Notes under the pieces: generated by a model | Seen by the model: the letters and a program-made list of their open reading frames with translations, nothing else | Database searches by the model: none | What the model was told of the DNA's origin: nothing | Shown here: positions 27,767-37,476 of the stretch, one piece after another | How positions within the stretch are numbered: the first letter of the stretch is position 1 | How the letters are laid out: the number at the start of each line of letters is the position of its first letter | Program-made: the position numbers and the translations under genes | From: Micromonospora cathayae | Lineage (GTDB): Bacteria > Actinomycetota > Actinomycetes > Mycobacteriales > Micromonosporaceae | Direction of reading: 5' to 3' | NCBI RefSeq assembly: GCF_028993575.1 | Contig: NZ_CP118615.1 | Coordinates: 3,100,001 to 3,164,000, forward strand | DNA length: 64,000 nt

Positions 27767-27814
27767 CGTCGGCGGGCACCATCTCCACCCCGTCCAGTCA
27801 GGAGCCAGGTACCG

Positions 27815-29215
27815 GTGAGTCGGGTCGACCACGCAGTGTTCACCGAGGGACGCCCGGGTCACCGGGCCCGCGCCGCCGGGGCCGAGCAGCCCGGCCGACC
27901 GACCGCCGCCCGGGCGGTGACCCGGACGCTGAGCGACGACCCGCTGGGCGGGACGGTGCGTCGTACCGTGCTGCCGAGCGGGCTGCGCGTGCTGACCGAG
28001 GCGATCCCGGCGATGCGCAGCGTCTCGTTCGGCGTCTGGGTGGCGGTCGGCTCCCGGGACGAGACCGGCCCGCAGGCCGGGGCCGCGCACTTCCTGGAAC
28101 ACCTGCTCTTCAAGGGCACCCACAAGCGCACCGCGCTGGACATCTCCGCCCAGATCGAGGCGGTCGGTGGTGAGACGAACGCGTTCACCACCAAGGAGTA
28201 CACCTGCTACTACGCCCGGGTACTGGACCAGGACCTCCCGCTGGCCATCGACGTGATGTGCGACCTGGTCGCCGACTCGCTGATCGAGGCGGCGGACGTG
28301 GAGACCGAACGCGGGGTGATCCTCGAAGAGATCGCCATGCACGACGACGAACCCGGCGACGAGGTGCACGACCTGTTCGCCCGGGCCGTCTACGGCGACC
28401 ACCCGCTCGGCCGGCTGATCTCCGGTACCGAGGAGACGGTGACGCCGATGACCCGCCGGCAGATCCAGGGCTTCTACCGGAAGCGGTACGTCCCGCCGCA
28501 GATCGTGATCGCCGCCGCCGGGAACCTGGACCACGCGACCGTGGTGAAGCTGGTCCGGCAGGCGCTGAAGGGCAGCCCGCTGGACACCGACCCGGCGTCG
28601 CCGGCACCGTACCGCCCGAACACCCCGGCGGTCCGGACGAAGCCGGCCACCACCCTGGTCGAGTCGAAGGAGACCGAGCAGGCGCACGTGATCCTCGGCT
28701 GCCCCGGCATCGACCGGCTCGACGAGCGGCGGTTCGCCCTCGGGGTGCTCAACAACGTGCTCGGCGGCGGCATGTCGTCCCGGCTGTTCCAGGAGATCCG
28801 GGAGCAGCGCGGCCTGGCCTACTCGGTCTACTCGTACGCCAGCCAGTACGCCGACTCCGGCCTGTTCGCGGTCTACGCGGGCTGTGCGCCGGGCAAGGTG
28901 GACGAGGTGCTCGAACTGACCCGCGCCGAGCTGGCCCGGGTGGCCGCGGACGGGCTGACCGAGGCCGAGGTGGCCCGGGGCAAGGGCATGAGCAAGGGTT
29001 CGTTCGTGCTCGGCCTGGAGGACACCGGTTCGCGGATGAGCCGGCTGGCCAAGGGGGAGCTGCTCTACGGCGACCTGGTGCCGGTCGACCAGTTGCTGGC
29101 CCGGGTCGACGCGGTCACCGTGGCCGACGTCAACACCCTCGCCGCCGACCTGTTGGCCCGGCCGATGTCGCTGGCCGTGGTCGGTCCGTTCGGCGCGGAC
29201 GACTTCGCCCGCTGA
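27815..29215 (+). CDS. M16 family zinc metallopeptidase (PepR-like)
   Basis: A 466-residue M16 (pitrilysin/processing peptidase-like) protease. The inverted zinc site HFLEH (H92, E95, H96) and the downstream glutamate in EEIAMHDDEPGDEVHD region are present, and the second, non-catalytic half follows (LGGGMSSRLFQEIREQRGLAYSVYSY). A 48-residue non-conserved N-terminal leader precedes TVRRTVLPSGLRVLTE. GTG 27815 is the first start after the hairpin, with ggag at 27800. Conserved neighbour of pnp in actinobacteria (PepR in mycobacteria). Confidence 0.92.
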   Translation: MSRVDHAVFTEGRPGHRARAAGAEQPGRPTAARAVTRTLSDDPLGGTVRRTVLPSGLRVLTEAIPAMRSVSFGVWVAVGSRDETGPQAGAAHFLEHLLFKGTHKRTALDISAQIEAVGGETNAFTTKEYTCYYARVLDQDLPLAIDVMCDLVADSLIEAADVETERGVILEEIAMHDDEPGDEVHDLFARAVYGDHPLGRLISGTEETVTPMTRRQIQGFYRKRYVPPQIVIAAAGNLDHATVVKLVRQALKGSPLDTDPASPAPYRPNTPAVRTKPATTLVESKETEQAHVILGCPGIDRLDERRFALGVLNNVLGGGMSSRLFQEIREQRGLAYSVYSYASQYADSGLFAVYAGCAPGKVDEVLELTRAELARVAADGLTEAEVARGKGMSKGSFVLGLEDTGSRMSRLAKGELLYGDLVPVDQLLARVDAVTVADVNTLAADLLARPMSLAVVGPFGADDFAR

Positions 29216-29271
29216 GGTTTCACCTGCTGGGCCGGCCCGGCTCCGGCCGGAGGACCGTGCCCGGTCTGGGA

Positions 29272-30051
<780 letters not shown>

Positions 30052-30124
30052 GGCGGTTGTCGGAGTCCCGGCCAGGGACCTCGACACCGGCCCTAATCGG
30101 GTCGCCGGATCCCCGGGCCGCCCC

Positions 30125-30130
30125 TAGGCT
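30125..30130 (+). promoter_or_regulatory. -10 element, leaderless type
   Basis: TAGGCT ends six bases before GTG 30137, no Shine-Dalgarno in between. Confidence 0.55.
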
Positions 30131-30136
30131 GCCCGG

Positions 30137-30625
30137 GTGATCGACTCTGACGTGCGGGACCGGCTCGGCCGCCGGGTGACCCTGCGTCCGGTGGACGACG
30201 ACAACTGGCGGGCGGTGGCGGACGTCGCCCCACGCGACGACCAGCGTGACTGGGTGCCCGCGCTGGCGGCCCGGTACCTGCTGCTGACCACGCGTTCCGA
30301 GGTGTGGTCCTCGCTGGCCGTGTACGCGGACGGGACCGTCGCCGGGCACGTGATGTGGGGGGTGGACGACGACGGTTCGCGATGGATCGGCGGGATGATC
30401 GTCGACGCGGCCGAGCAGGGCCGGGGCGTCGGCGCGGCCGCCGTGGCGACGCTGGCCGGCTGGCTCGCCGACCAGGGTGGGGGTGCCCCGGTGCGGCTGT
30501 CGTACCACCCCGGCAACACCGCCGCCGCCCGGCTCTACGCCGGCCTCGGCTTCGTGCCGACCGGTGCCACCGAGGGCGACGAGATCGTGGTCGAACTCGC
30601 CGCCCCGCGAGGCGGGGCCGCCTGA
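30137..30625 (+). CDS. GNAT family N-acetyltransferase
   Basis: A 162-residue single GNAT domain. RVTLRPVDDDNWRAVADV opens the fold; WIGGMIVDAAEQGRGVGAAAVATL contains the acetyl-CoA-binding Q/R-x-x-G-x-G/A loop, and LSYHPGNTAAARLYAGLGFVPTG is the C-terminal motif. Substrate unknown; similarity to spermine/spermidine-acetyltransferase-like (SpeG-type) opening is suggestive only. Confidence 0.85.
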   Translation: MIDSDVRDRLGRRVTLRPVDDDNWRAVADVAPRDDQRDWVPALAARYLLLTTRSEVWSSLAVYADGTVAGHVMWGVDDDGSRWIGGMIVDAAEQGRGVGAAAVATLAGWLADQGGGAPVRLSYHPGNTAAARLYAGLGFVPTGATEGDEIVVELAAPRGGAA

Positions 30626-30683
30626 CCTGCCCGACCCCGTGGCTGGTGCCGGGCCCCCGGCCCCGGCCGGCGCGCCGATCCGC

Positions 30684-32831
30684 TCAGCGGACCCCGGTCG
30701 GCGCGCCACCGCCTCCGGGTACCGCCGGCAGGGCGTCGGTCCCGGGACGGGGCGCGGGAACGGTCCGGCCGGTGAGGCGGAGCCCGGCCGGCAGCCCGTC
30801 GACGGTGACCGCCCCGGTCCGGTCCACCGTGACGTCGGTCGCGGTGTCCGCGATCCGCAGCCCGGACGCCGACACCGCGCCGAGGTCGGCTCCGGCCAGC
30901 GGGGCGAGCCGGACCGTCCCGGCGGGAACGTCCGGGTAGAGGCCGGTGGCCGCCTGGAGCAGCAGCACCGCCCCGGCCGCCGACCACGCCTGGGGCCGGC
31001 ACGCGGCCGGGTACGGCACCGGACGGCCCAGGGCGTCCCGGTCGTCGCCGCCGTACAGCTCCGGTAGCCGGTAGTCGAACGCCTCGGCGGCCCGGAGCAG
31101 CCCTTCGGCGAGGGTGAGCGCGGTGTCGCGGAAGCCGGCCCGGGCCAGCCCGCCGAGCACGATCGCGGTGTCGTGCGTCCAGACCGAACCGCAGTGGTAC
31201 GACAGTGGGCTGTACCCGCCGTCGGTGCGGGACATGGTGCGCAGCCCGAAGCCGCCGGTCATCGCCTCGGTGGCGAGCAGCTGCGCCACCTGGGTCTCCT
31301 CGGCGACGTTCAGCAGGCCGGTGCCGAGCAGGTGGCCGATGTTGCTGGTCAGCGAGTCGACCGGGCGCTTGTCCCGGTCCAGGGCGAGGGCGGGCTGCGG
31401 CCCGTACGCGCCGTCGACCCAGAAGGTGGCCCGGAACCGGTCGGCGAGTTGCCGGGCGTACGCCCGCCAGGCGTCGCCGCCGGGCCGGTCGAACGCGTCG
31501 AGCAGGGCCGCCCCGTTCACCGCCGCCTGGTGGGCGTACCCCTGCACCTCGGCCAGCACGATCGGGGACTGCGCGATGGTGCCGTCGGCGAACCGCACCG
31601 CGTCACCGGAGTCCTTCCAGCCCTGGTTGGCCAGCCCGTGACCGGTGGTGTCGACGTACTCGACGAGCCCGTCGCCGTCGGCGTCGGCGTGCTCGCGCAG
31701 CCATCCCAGCGCGGCCTCCAGGTACGGCAGCAGTGGCTCGACCTGGTCGGCCGGCAGCCCCCAGCGCCACGCGTCGTGCAGCAGGTTGACCCAGAGCATG
31801 GTGGCGTCGACCGTGCCGAAGTAGACCGGCGGGAGCCGCAGGCCGTCGTCGGCGAGGGTGAACTCGTGCCGGCGCAGCTCGTGCAGGATCTTGCCGGGGG
31901 CCTCGCCGGTGGTCGGGTCGACCCGGGTGCCCTGCCGGCGGGCCAGCACCCGCAGCGTGCCGGCGGCCAGGTCGGTGCCGAGCGGGAGCAGCATCCGGGC
32001 GGCCCAGAGGCTGTCCCGGCCGAACAGGGTGAGGAACCAGGGCACCCCCGCGCCGAGGAACACGTCGGTGGGATGGGCCGGTTCGGCGAGCCGTAGCGCG
32101 TGCAGGTCGGCCAGGGACCGGTCGAGGAGCCGGACCAGGCGACGGTCGTCGGCGCGTACCTCGGGGCGGGACCAGCCGGGGCCGTCGGGCGGGGTGACCA
32201 CCACGGCGTGCGGGTCGGTGACGGTCAGCCGCCAGCGCAGCACGACGCCGCCCCCGCCGGGTGGCAGCTCGACCGGCCAGGCCAGCCGGGGCGCGGTGGC
32301 GGCCGGCCCGGTGTGCACGGTGGCGTCCTCGGCGTGCACGGTGACGGTGATGCCGTCGCCGGACCAGCGCAGCCGGCCGTCCGGGCCGACCCGGGCGGGT
32401 AGTGCCGGGCGGCTGTCGCCGGACTTGACCACCTCGATCGGGGCGAGGTCGCAGCCGAGGTCGACGCTGACCGTGGCCCGGACGCCGACCGTGGCGGTGG
32501 AGACCACGTGCAGTTCCTCGACCAGGCCGTCGGGGGTGAGCCGGCGGACCCGGTCGATCCGGACGGTCGGGTCGGGGTGCGGGTCACCGAGCCGGCGGGC
32601 CAGGCTGACGAAACGGGCCCCGTGCGGGCCGTCCGGGCCGGCGGTCAGCCCTTCCGGCTCGTGGCCGTCGACGCGCAGCTCGGCCCGGGAGAGCACCCGG
32701 GCGTCGGCGTGGAAGACCCCCTGGACGCCGATCGGTCGGATCTGCCCGGCCGCGTCGCCGAGCGCGCTGGTGGGGGCGAGGACGACCCCGACCAGCTCGT
32801 GCAGCAGGGGTTGCAGGTGCCGTTCGGTCAC
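30684..32831 (-). CDS. Glycogen debranching enzyme-like protein (GDE N-terminal domain plus (alpha/alpha)6 barrel)
   Basis: A 715-residue protein. Residues 1-300 resemble the N-terminal bis domain of bacterial debranching enzymes (VQGVFHADARVLSRAELRVDG, later RWRLTVTD), followed by an (alpha/alpha)6 toroid with PWFLTLFGRDSLWAARMLLPLGTDLAAGTL, SGDAVRFADGTIAQSPIVLAEVQGYAHQA and SYHCGSVWTHDTAIVLGGLAR. Members of this family act on or near alpha-1,6 and alpha-glucosidic links; the acid/base residues cannot be assigned with certainty here. No signal peptide, so it would act on imported sugar. GTG 32831 has gggag upstream. Divergent from the LacI regulator and hence likely co-regulated with the ABC transporter. 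Confidence 0.85.
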   Translation of the reverse strand: MTERHLQPLLHELVGVVLAPTSALGDAAGQIRPIGVQGVFHADARVLSRAELRVDGHEPEGLTAGPDGPHGARFVSLARRLGDPHPDPTVRIDRVRRLTPDGLVEELHVVSTATVGVRATVSVDLGCDLAPIEVVKSGDSRPALPARVGPDGRLRWSGDGITVTVHAEDATVHTGPAATAPRLAWPVELPPGGGGVVLRWRLTVTDPHAVVVTPPDGPGWSRPEVRADDRRLVRLLDRSLADLHALRLAEPAHPTDVFLGAGVPWFLTLFGRDSLWAARMLLPLGTDLAAGTLRVLARRQGTRVDPTTGEAPGKILHELRRHEFTLADDGLRLPPVYFGTVDATMLWVNLLHDAWRWGLPADQVEPLLPYLEAALGWLREHADADGDGLVEYVDTTGHGLANQGWKDSGDAVRFADGTIAQSPIVLAEVQGYAHQAAVNGAALLDAFDRPGGDAWRAYARQLADRFRATFWVDGAYGPQPALALDRDKRPVDSLTSNIGHLLGTGLLNVAEETQVAQLLATEAMTGGFGLRTMSRTDGGYSPLSYHCGSVWTHDTAIVLGGLARAGFRDTALTLAEGLLRAAEAFDYRLPELYGGDDRDALGRPVPYPAACRPQAWSAAGAVLLLQAATGLYPDVPAGTVRLAPLAGADLGAVSASGLRIADTATDVTVDRTGAVTVDGLPAGLRLTGRTVPAPRPGTDALPAVPGGGGAPTGVR

Positions 32832-32867
32832 GGGGGAACTCCCAGGTACGTCGGCGGATCGGATCTC

Positions 32868-32873
32868 TTGACA
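32868..32873 (+). promoter_or_regulatory. Consensus -35 (TTGACA) upstream of lacI
   Basis: A perfect TTGACA; the best -10 at normal spacing is only CAAAGT (32892-32897). An operator-like AGATCGTTCC follows directly, so the element may belong to a repressed promoter. Confidence 0.3.
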
Positions 32874-32914
32874 GATCGTTCCGGGGGGTGCCAAAGTGCG
32901 AAACATTCCAGAAA

Positions 32915-32958
32915 CTTGAACGATCCAATCCTGCCCTATCCAGTTTGGAACGTTCAAG
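32915..32958. promoter_or_regulatory. Paired LacI-type operators
   Basis: CTTGAACGATCCAA (32915-32928) and TTGGAACGTTCAAG (32945-32958) are inverted copies of each other (13 of 14 positions agree when one is reversed), each around a central CG. Their centres are exactly 30 bp apart, about three helical turns, and the second lies 17 bases before the regulator's start. A third partial copy, GATCGTTC, is centred 44 bp further left. Confidence 0.6.
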
Positions 32959-32975
32959 ACGGCGAGAGGGATTTC

Positions 32976-33971
32976 GTGCCACAAAAGGTGACCATCGCGA
33001 CGGTGGCCCGGCAGGCCGGGGTCAGCCGCCAGACCGTCTCCAACGTGCTCAACGCCCCGCACATCGTCCGCGAGGAGACCCGGCAGCGGGTGCAGGAGGC
33101 GATCACCACCCTCGGCTACCGGACCAACCAGGCCGCCCGGCAGATGCGTACCGGCCGGTCCCGGCTGATCGCGGTCCGCATCGAACCCACCCGCGACGGC
33201 ATCAACGGCGCGGTGCTCGACCAGTTCCTGCACGGCCTCTCCGAGACCGCCGGCACCGCCGGCTACCGGGTGCTGCTCTACACCGCCGCCGACGACGAGC
33301 AGGAGATCCGCGAGTACGACGACCTGCTCGGCGCGTACGAACTGGACGCCTTCGTGCTGACCAGCACCACCCGGGGCGACCCGCGTACCGCGTGGCTGGC
33401 CGACCGGGGCGTACCGTTCGTGACCTTCGGCCGGCCGTGGGACGACCCGGCGGCACACCCGTGGGTCGACGTGGACGGCGCCGACGGCACCGCCCAGGCC
33501 ACCCGGCGGCTGCTCGCCACCGGCCACCGCCGGATCGGTTTCGTCGGCTGGCCGACCGGCTCCGGGGTCGGCGACGACCGCCGGCTCGGCTGGTACCACA
33601 CCCTGCGCGCCGCCGGCCTCGACCCGACCGACCTGGACCGGCACACCGAGGACGGCATCCCCCAGGGCGAGCAGGTCACCCGCGAGCTGCTCACCGCGCC
33701 CGCCCCGCCCACCGCCCTGCTCTGCGCCAGCGACTCGCTGGCCCTCGGCGCGCTCCAGGCCGTCCGGGCCGCCGACCCGACGATCCCGGTGATCGGCTTC
33801 GACGACACCCCGGTCGCCGCGGCGGTCGGGTTGACCAGCGTCCGCCAGCCGCTGCGGGAGGCCGCGGTGCGCTGCGTGGAACTGCTCACCGGGCTGCTCG
33901 ACGGCACCCCCCGACCGAACCCGTCCCAGGTCCTGCTGAAGCCCCACCTGGTGCTCCGGCAGACCGCCTGA
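32976..33971 (+). CDS. LacI family transcriptional regulator
   Basis: A 331-residue regulator. The LacI helix-turn-helix TIATVARQAGVSRQTVSNVLNAP starts at residue 5, followed by hinge helix TNQAARQMRTGRS and a periplasmic-binding-like sugar domain (PTALLCASDSLALGALQAV, VIGFDDTPVAAAVGLTSVRQPL). GTG 32976 is chosen because it directly precedes the HTH; a longer frame upstream overlaps the operators. It sits between the divergent debranching-like gene and the sugar ABC operon and most likely represses both in the absence of an oligosaccharide. Confidence 0.92.
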   Translation: MPQKVTIATVARQAGVSRQTVSNVLNAPHIVREETRQRVQEAITTLGYRTNQAARQMRTGRSRLIAVRIEPTRDGINGAVLDQFLHGLSETAGTAGYRVLLYTAADDEQEIREYDDLLGAYELDAFVLTSTTRGDPRTAWLADRGVPFVTFGRPWDDPAAHPWVDVDGADGTAQATRRLLATGHRRIGFVGWPTGSGVGDDRRLGWYHTLRAAGLDPTDLDRHTEDGIPQGEQVTRELLTAPAPPTALLCASDSLALGALQAVRAADPTIPVIGFDDTPVAAAVGLTSVRQPLREAAVRCVELLTGLLDGTPRPNPSQVLLKPHLVLRQTA

Positions 33972-34011
33972 CCCCCTTCCCCCAACCAACATCCCCACCA
34001 GGAGAGAAACG

Positions 34012-35262
34012 ATGGCCCCTCGAACATTCCGCCGGGTGGCGGTGGCCGGCCTGACCGCCGCCGCCCTGCTCGGCTCGGCCGCCTGCGGCAGCGGCTTCGA
34101 CGACTCCGGCGACGAGCCCCAGGCGTCCAGCGGACCGGCCAAGCTGGAGATCCTCATCGGCTCCTCCGGCGAGGCCGAGACCAAGGCGGTGCGGGACGCC
34201 GCCGCGAAGTGGGCCGGCGAGAGCGGCAACACCGCCACCGTCACCCCCGCCCAGGACCTCGCCCAGCAGCTCGGCCAGGCGCTCGCCGGCGGCACCCCGC
34301 CGGACGTCTTCTACGTCGACGCCAGCCGGTTCGCCGACTACGCCAGCGTCGGGGCCCTCGAACCGTACGGGGACAAGATCTCCGACTCGGGGGACTTCTA
34401 CGAGAGCCTGCGGCAGACCTTCACCTACGACGGCAAGCTGTACTGCGCCCCGAAGGACTTCTCCACCCTGGCCCTCCAGATCAACACCGACCTGTGGACC
34501 AGGGCCGGACTGACCGACGCCGACGTCCCGACCACCTGGGACCAGCTCACCGCCACCGCCCGCAAGCTCAAGGCCGCCGGCCAGACCCCGCTGGCGATCG
34601 CCGACACCCGGGACCGGATCGGCGCGTTCCTGGTCCAGGCCGGTGGCTGGCTGACCAGCCCGGACGGCAAGCAGGCCACCGGCGACACCCCGGAGAACGT
34701 GCAGGCGCTGACCTACGTCAAGTCGCTGCTGGCCGAAGGGCTGGCCCGGTACCCGAAGCAGCTCGACGCCGGCTGGGGCGGCGAGGCGTTCGGCAAGGGC
34801 AAGGCGGTCATGACCATCGAGGGCAACTGGATCAAGGGGGCCCTGCAGAACGACTTCCCGAACGTCAAGTACAAGGTCGTGCCGCTGCCGGCCGGGCCGA
34901 AGGGCAAGGGCACGCTCTCCTTCACCCAGTGCTGGGGGATCGCCGCCAAGAGCAAGCACAAGGAGCAGGCCATCTCGTTCGTCGAGGCGATGACCTCGGG
35001 CGCGCAGCAGATGACCTTCGCCACCGCGTTCGGCGTCATGCCGTCCCGGCAGTCGGTCCGCGACCAGTACACCCAGCAGTTCCCGGCCGACCGGCCGTTC
35101 ATCGAGGGCGCCGAGTACGCGCAGGGCCCGGTGAACGCCCCCAAGATGGACAGCGTCCTGAAGGACCTCGACACCGGCCTGAACACCCTCGCCACCGGCG
35201 ACCCGAAGGCCGTCCTCGCCCGCTTCGACCAGAACGCCAAGGCGGCGCTCGGCGGCAGCTGA
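34012..35262 (+). CDS. Extracellular sugar-binding lipoprotein (ABC type 1)
   Basis: A 416-residue solute-binding protein. Signal peptide with hydrophobic core VAVAGLTAAALLGSAACGSG and lipobox Cys near residue 25, then the family-1 binding-protein fold (LEILIGSSGEAETKAVRDAAAKWA..., QALAGGTPPDVFYVDASRFADYA, GKAVMTIEGNWIKGAL, FAQCWGIA-like segment FTQCWGIAAKSKHKEQAISFVEAM). Shine-Dalgarno aggagag before ATG. First gene of the transport operon, 40 bases after lacI. Substrate probably an alpha-glucoside or oligosaccharide, judged only from the neighbouring debranching-like enzyme. Confidence 0.92.
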   Translation: MAPRTFRRVAVAGLTAAALLGSAACGSGFDDSGDEPQASSGPAKLEILIGSSGEAETKAVRDAAAKWAGESGNTATVTPAQDLAQQLGQALAGGTPPDVFYVDASRFADYASVGALEPYGDKISDSGDFYESLRQTFTYDGKLYCAPKDFSTLALQINTDLWTRAGLTDADVPTTWDQLTATARKLKAAGQTPLAIADTRDRIGAFLVQAGGWLTSPDGKQATGDTPENVQALTYVKSLLAEGLARYPKQLDAGWGGEAFGKGKAVMTIEGNWIKGALQNDFPNVKYKVVPLPAGPKGKGTLSFTQCWGIAAKSKHKEQAISFVEAMTSGAQQMTFATAFGVMPSRQSVRDQYTQQFPADRPFIEGAEYAQGPVNAPKMDSVLKDLDTGLNTLATGDPKAVLARFDQNAKAALGGS

Positions 35263-35336
35263 GGTGCGGTGAGGGGCCGGCCGGGGGAACCGGCCCCTCC
35301 CCGACACCCCGCCCGTCGAGGGAGGGAGGACGACGA

Positions 35337-36452
35337 ATGGCGATCGACGCGCTGGCCGCACCGGCCACCCCGGCCGTACCGCCAGCACGACGGCGACGCG
35401 GCGGCGTACGCGGCAACGAGAACCTCGCGGGCTGGCTCTTCGTGGCCCCGGTGGTGCTGATCCTCGGGCTGTTCCTGCTGCTGCCGATCCTGATGGCGTT
35501 CTGGGTGAGCCTGACCGGCTGGAACGGCCAGGGCAGCCCGTTCACCGGGGACGTGCCGGTGGTGGGCGCCGACAACTACACCCGGCTGTTCACCGAGGAG
35601 GGGCTGGCCCGCCGGGACTTCATGACCAGTGTCCGGAACAACCTGTACTACGTGGCGATCGTCGTCCCGGCGCAGACCGCGCTGGCGCTCGGCCTGGCCC
35701 TGGTCGTGAACAACCGGATGCTGAAGGGCAAGGCGTTCTTCCGGTCGGCGTTCTACTTCCCCTCGGTCACCAGCTCGGTCGCGATCAGCGTGGTGTTCCT
35801 GTTCCTGTTCGCCAACTCCGGGGCGGTCAACGGGCTGCTGGCCCTGGTCGGCATCGACGGGCCGCAGTGGTTCGCCGACGCCCGGGGGGTGCTGCACATC
35901 CTGCTCGGCACGGTCGGCGTGGACCAGCCGCCGGCCGCCCTCACCGGCGGCGGGCCGTTCGGCCTGACCTGGTGGGACTGGCTCTCCGGGCCCAGCGTGG
36001 CGATGGTCTCGATCATCACGCTGGTGGTCTGGACCACGTCCGGCACGTTCATGCTGATGTACCTGGCCGCGCTCCAGAACGTCCCGGCCGCGCTGGACGA
36101 GGCGAGCACCCTGGACGGGGCCAGCCGCTGGCAGCGGTTCCGGTACGTCACGCTGCCGCTGCTGAAACCCACCACCTTCCTGGTGGTCACCCTCGGCCTG
36201 ATCGGCACCTGGCAGGTCTTCGACCAGGTGTACGTGATGAGCCAGGGCGACCCGGCCAAGACCACCCTCACCCCGGCCTACCTGTCGTACCGGACCGCGT
36301 TCCGGGACTTCGACTACGGCTCCGGGGCGGCCATCTCGTTCGTGCTCTTCCTGATCATCATCGCGATGACCCTGCTGCAACGGTGGGTGATGCGCGACCG
36401 GGACGCCGGCCGTCGGCCGTGGTGGCGTCGACGCGTACCGGGGAGGTCCTGA
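35337..36452 (+). CDS. Sugar ABC transporter permease (MalF type)
   Basis: A 371-residue permease. Six membrane segments, a periplasmic loop and the cytosolic EAA loop EASTLDGASRWQRFRYVTLPLLKP, which docks the ATPase. Larger than average because of a roughly 50-residue insertion (WFADARGVLHILLGTVGVDQPPAALTGGG...) between membrane helices. Shine-Dalgarno ggaggga-gga precedes ATG 35337. Partner of the adjacent MalG-type permease. Confidence 0.92.
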   Translation: MAIDALAAPATPAVPPARRRRGGVRGNENLAGWLFVAPVVLILGLFLLLPILMAFWVSLTGWNGQGSPFTGDVPVVGADNYTRLFTEEGLARRDFMTSVRNNLYYVAIVVPAQTALALGLALVVNNRMLKGKAFFRSAFYFPSVTSSVAISVVFLFLFANSGAVNGLLALVGIDGPQWFADARGVLHILLGTVGVDQPPAALTGGGPFGLTWWDWLSGPSVAMVSIITLVVWTTSGTFMLMYLAALQNVPAALDEASTLDGASRWQRFRYVTLPLLKPTTFLVVTLGLIGTWQVFDQVYVMSQGDPAKTTLTPAYLSYRTAFRDFDYGSGAAISFVLFLIIIAMTLLQRWVMRDRDAGRRPWWRRRVPGRS

Positions 36453-36453
36453 G

Positions 36454-37347
36454 ATGGCCGTGCTGAGCGGGCCGCGACCGACGCGCGACACCCAGACGAC
36501 CGGCCGCCCCGGCGGCCCGCGCGGCCTGGTGACGACCTTCCTCGGGTACGCCACCCTGATCTTCTTCGGGCTGGTGTTCCTCTACCCGTTCGTCATCCAG
36601 CTCGGCAACTCGTTCAAGAGCGAACCGGACGCGGCGGCCAACCCGCTCTCCCCGGTCCCCGACCCGGTCGACCTGACCAGCTTCGAGCGGATCTTCGAGG
36701 GCACCGCGTTCCCGCTCTGGATGGGCAACTCGCTGCTGGTCACCGTCCTGGTCACGGCCGGCCGGGTGTTCTTCGACTCGCTCGCCGGGTACGCGCTGGC
36801 CCGGCTGCGGTTCCGGGGCCGGGCCGGACTGTTCGCGGCGGTGATCGCGGTGATGGCGGTGCCCGGCGTGGTGCTGCTGATCCCGAAGTTCCTGGTCCTC
36901 AACCAGCTCGGCATGTACGACAGCTACGCGGCGCTGATCGTGCCGCTGCTGGCCGACGCGGCCGGGGTGTTCATCATGAAACAGTTCTTCGAATCGATCC
37001 CGGTGAGTGTGGAGGAGGCGGCCCGGATCGACGGGGCGGGCGTGTTCCGGACCTTCTGGTCGGTGGTGCTGCCGATGGCGAAACCGGCCCTGATCACGTT
37101 GACCATCCTGTCCTTCCAGGGCTCCTGGAACGAGTTCCCGCACAGCCTGGTCGCCGTGCAGGACCCGGACCTGTTCACCCTGCCCCGGGGGTTGGCCGAC
37201 CTGGTCAGCGGCTCACTCGGGTCGGGCACCCAGTACCCGCTGAAGCTCGGCGCGGCGCTGCTGGCGACCATCCCGGTGGCGATCATCTTCGTGGTGTTCC
37301 AGCGGTACTTCGTCCGGGACGCCAACGACGGCGCCGACAAGGGCTGA
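36454..37347 (+). CDS. Sugar ABC transporter permease (MalG type)
   Basis: A 297-residue permease starting one base after the stop of the first permease. Six helices; EAA loop EEAARIDGAGVFRTFWSVVLPMAKP. No ATP-binding subunit follows; in actinomycetes such importers usually share the multitask ATPase MsiK encoded elsewhere. Confidence 0.92.
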   Translation: MAVLSGPRPTRDTQTTGRPGGPRGLVTTFLGYATLIFFGLVFLYPFVIQLGNSFKSEPDAAANPLSPVPDPVDLTSFERIFEGTAFPLWMGNSLLVTVLVTAGRVFFDSLAGYALARLRFRGRAGLFAAVIAVMAVPGVVLLIPKFLVLNQLGMYDSYAALIVPLLADAAGVFIMKQFFESIPVSVEEAARIDGAGVFRTFWSVVLPMAKPALITLTILSFQGSWNEFPHSLVAVQDPDLFTLPRGLADLVSGSLGSGTQYPLKLGAALLATIPVAIIFVVFQRYFVRDANDGADKG

Positions 37348-37389
37348 CCGGTCGCCCGGACCGGCCCGGCCCACAGCGGCCGGGTCGGT

Positions 37390-37455
37390 CCGGGCCGGGG
37401 CCGAGCCGGTCCGGGCCGCCGGGGCTGAGCCGTTCCGGGCCGGGGCGGAGTCGGT
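37390..37455. repeat. Three imperfect 21-24 bp direct repeats
   Basis: Units beginning ccgggccg at 37390, 37411 and 37435 with the shared core gg[c/g][c/t/g]gag[c/t]cg. They fill the gap between convergent genes; probably slippage-derived. Confidence 0.45.
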
Positions 37456-37476
37456 CGCGCGCCGACCGGGGGCGAC

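Noticed and set aside
25232..28687. 1151-codon minus-strand frame over pnp and the M16 peptidase
   Set aside because: Antisense shadow; no conserved sequence, and both plus-strand genes have complete family motifs.
30684..34295. 1203-codon version of the debranching-like gene
   Set aside because: The frame runs antisense through the lacI gene and its operators; the conserved protein begins at GTG 32831.
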